Positions 63,387-64,000 of a DNA stretch of 64,000 nt are shown in pieces (position 1 is the stretch's first letter; the number at the start of each line of letters is the position of its first letter). Below the pieces are notes generated by a model. That model was not told the DNA's origin, ran no database searches, and saw only the letters and a program-made list of their open reading frames with translations. Origin of the DNA: Candidatus Alistipes faecigallinarum (lineage in GTDB: Bacteria; Bacteroidota; Bacteroidia; Bacteroidales; Rikenellaceae); the NCBI GenBank assembly GCA_019115605.1, contig DXDG01000003.1, positions 62,001 through 126,000 on the forward strand, read 5' to 3'. The position numbers and the translations under genes were made by a program.

Positions 63387-64000
63387 TCAGTCGTTTTGCG
63401 GAGCCGGATTGTTGTTGCCGCCCTTCTTCTCCCCGGGTTCACCGTTGCTGCCGTTGCTGCCGTTGTTTCCGCGGCGGCGGTTGCGGCGGCGGTTGCGGCC
63501 CTCCGAACCGTTTTCAGACCGTTCTCGCGGGGTATCGCCGCTGCCTGCCGGGTTCTCTCCGCCCCGGGGTCCCTTTTCGCGGGCCTCGGCCGGCGTGTTC
63601 TGACGCCGCTCCCTGCCCGGGCGCGCCTCCTCCTGACGACGGCCTTCGCCGCGTTCGTTCTGACCCTCGCCGCTGTTCGTCCGCTCGTTGTTGCGGCGCG
63701 TGCGGCGCTCGTTGCGGTTGCCTTCGCGTGCGGGACGTGCCGTCTCCTCTTTTTTTGCCGCGGAGTCGCCCTTCGCTGCGGTATCGTTCTTGGCCGTGGA
63801 ATCGTTGCCCGCACGTCCCTGCCGCGACTCGTTCGGGGCGTGGCCGGCTGCGGCACCCTTCTCACCGTTGCGGTTGCGGTTGCGGCCGCCCCGCTTGCGG
63901 CGTTTTGCCTGGTCGAAGCGCGTGATGCTGTCCTCTTCGGAACGGTAGGTGGGCTCCTCGACCTCCGTATGCAGCGCCTCGGCATACTGCAGCTGCTCGG
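63387..64000 (-). CDS. C-terminal part of a probable PSP1/RicT-like protein with an Arg/Asn/Gly-rich tail (runs off window)
   Basis: The frame is open from the right edge (no stop) to TGA at 63387-63389, leaving 204 codons. The first 30 visible residues look like the end of a folded domain (EQLQYAEALHTEVEEPTYRS). The remaining 170 or so are low-complexity, very rich in Arg, Asn, Gly, Glu and Lys (RNRNRNGEKG, NRRRNRRRGNNGSNG), like basic RNA-binding tails. In Bacteroidota the gene before gldH is often a PSP1-domain (RicT/YaaT-like) protein with such a tail; the assignment comes mainly from context. Confidence 0.45.
   Translation of the reverse strand, partial: EQLQYAEALHTEVEEPTYRSEEDSITRFDQAKRRKRGGRNRNRNGEKGAAAGHAPNESRQGRAGNDSTAKNDTAAKGDSAAKKEETARPAREGNRNERRTRRNNERTNSGEGQNERGEGRRQEEARPGRERRQNTPAEAREKGPRGGENPAGSGDTPRERSENGSEGRNRRRNRRRGNNGSNGSNGEPGEKKGGNNNPAPQND

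Overview
The window is a GC-rich chromosomal segment from a Bacteroidota (Bacteroidales) gut-type anaerobe. The best guess is Alistipes or a close relative in the Rikenellaceae. The evidence is a SusC/SusD pair, Bacteroidota -7 promoter boxes of the TAnnTTTG type in front of many genes, a short primary sigma factor without region 1.1, a GldH-like lipoprotein, DUF4301 and DUF2764 family proteins, and a V-type ATPase operon of the bacterial E-DUF2764-A-B-D-I-K layout. The genus is an inference; no rRNA gene is present.

Layout. 1-3.8 kb (minus): murB-tilS-holA and the start of a possible class IV aminotransferase. 4.0-5.4 kb (plus): a DUF4301 protein. 5.5-22.4 kb (minus): a polysaccharide utilisation locus read as susC-susD-two surface lipoproteins-two GHL10-like lipoproteins-GH97 (retaining type)-metallophosphoesterase-GH97 (inverting type)-CE2-like esterase-SGNH esterase. 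A divergent ROK regulator lies at 23.1 kb. 24.4-27.9 kb: a GH89 alpha-N-acetylglucosaminidase convergent to the ROK gene and a divergent phosphodiester glycosidase (NAGPA) lipoprotein. 28.1-35.6 kb (plus): the V-ATPase operon. 35.8-37.3 kb: a GH125 alpha-mannosidase. 37.4-46.3 kb (minus): glutaminyl cyclotransferase-metH-metF-M20 amidohydrolase-rnr. 46.4-57.5 kb (plus): S37 peptidase, tig-clpP-clpX, transketolase, metK behind a SAM-II riboswitch, an HtrA protease and the primary sigma factor. 57.6-59.5 kb: ung and an alkaline phosphatase. 59.6-61.9 kb (minus): a BlaI/M56 regulator pair behind a double palindromic operator. 62.1-64 kb (minus): trmB, gldH-like, and the tail of a probable PSP1/RicT-like protein.

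How the genes work together. The PUL enzymes carry signal peptides or lipoboxes and look built for an acetylated, alpha-linked (galactose/glucose-type) glycan, under a ROK regulator rather than the usual hybrid two-component or SusR regulator. The neighbouring GH89, NAGPA and GH125 genes add activities against alpha-GlcNAc, GlcNAc-phospho-sugar and alpha-1,6-mannose caps. The metH-metF operon and riboswitch-controlled metK together cover methionine regeneration and SAM synthesis. Ion ligands visible in the V-ATPase K subunit suggest Na+ coupling.

Most notable signals: the SAM-II aptamer followed directly by a U-tract before metK; a promoter plus intrinsic terminator upstream of susC (leader attenuator or small RNA); a nine-G run early in susC; two adjacent GH97 enzymes with opposite predicted mechanisms; a perfect 11-bp palindrome at the ROK promoter; and the paired BlaI operators. 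No tRNA, rRNA, CRISPR array, insertion sequence or phage gene was seen.
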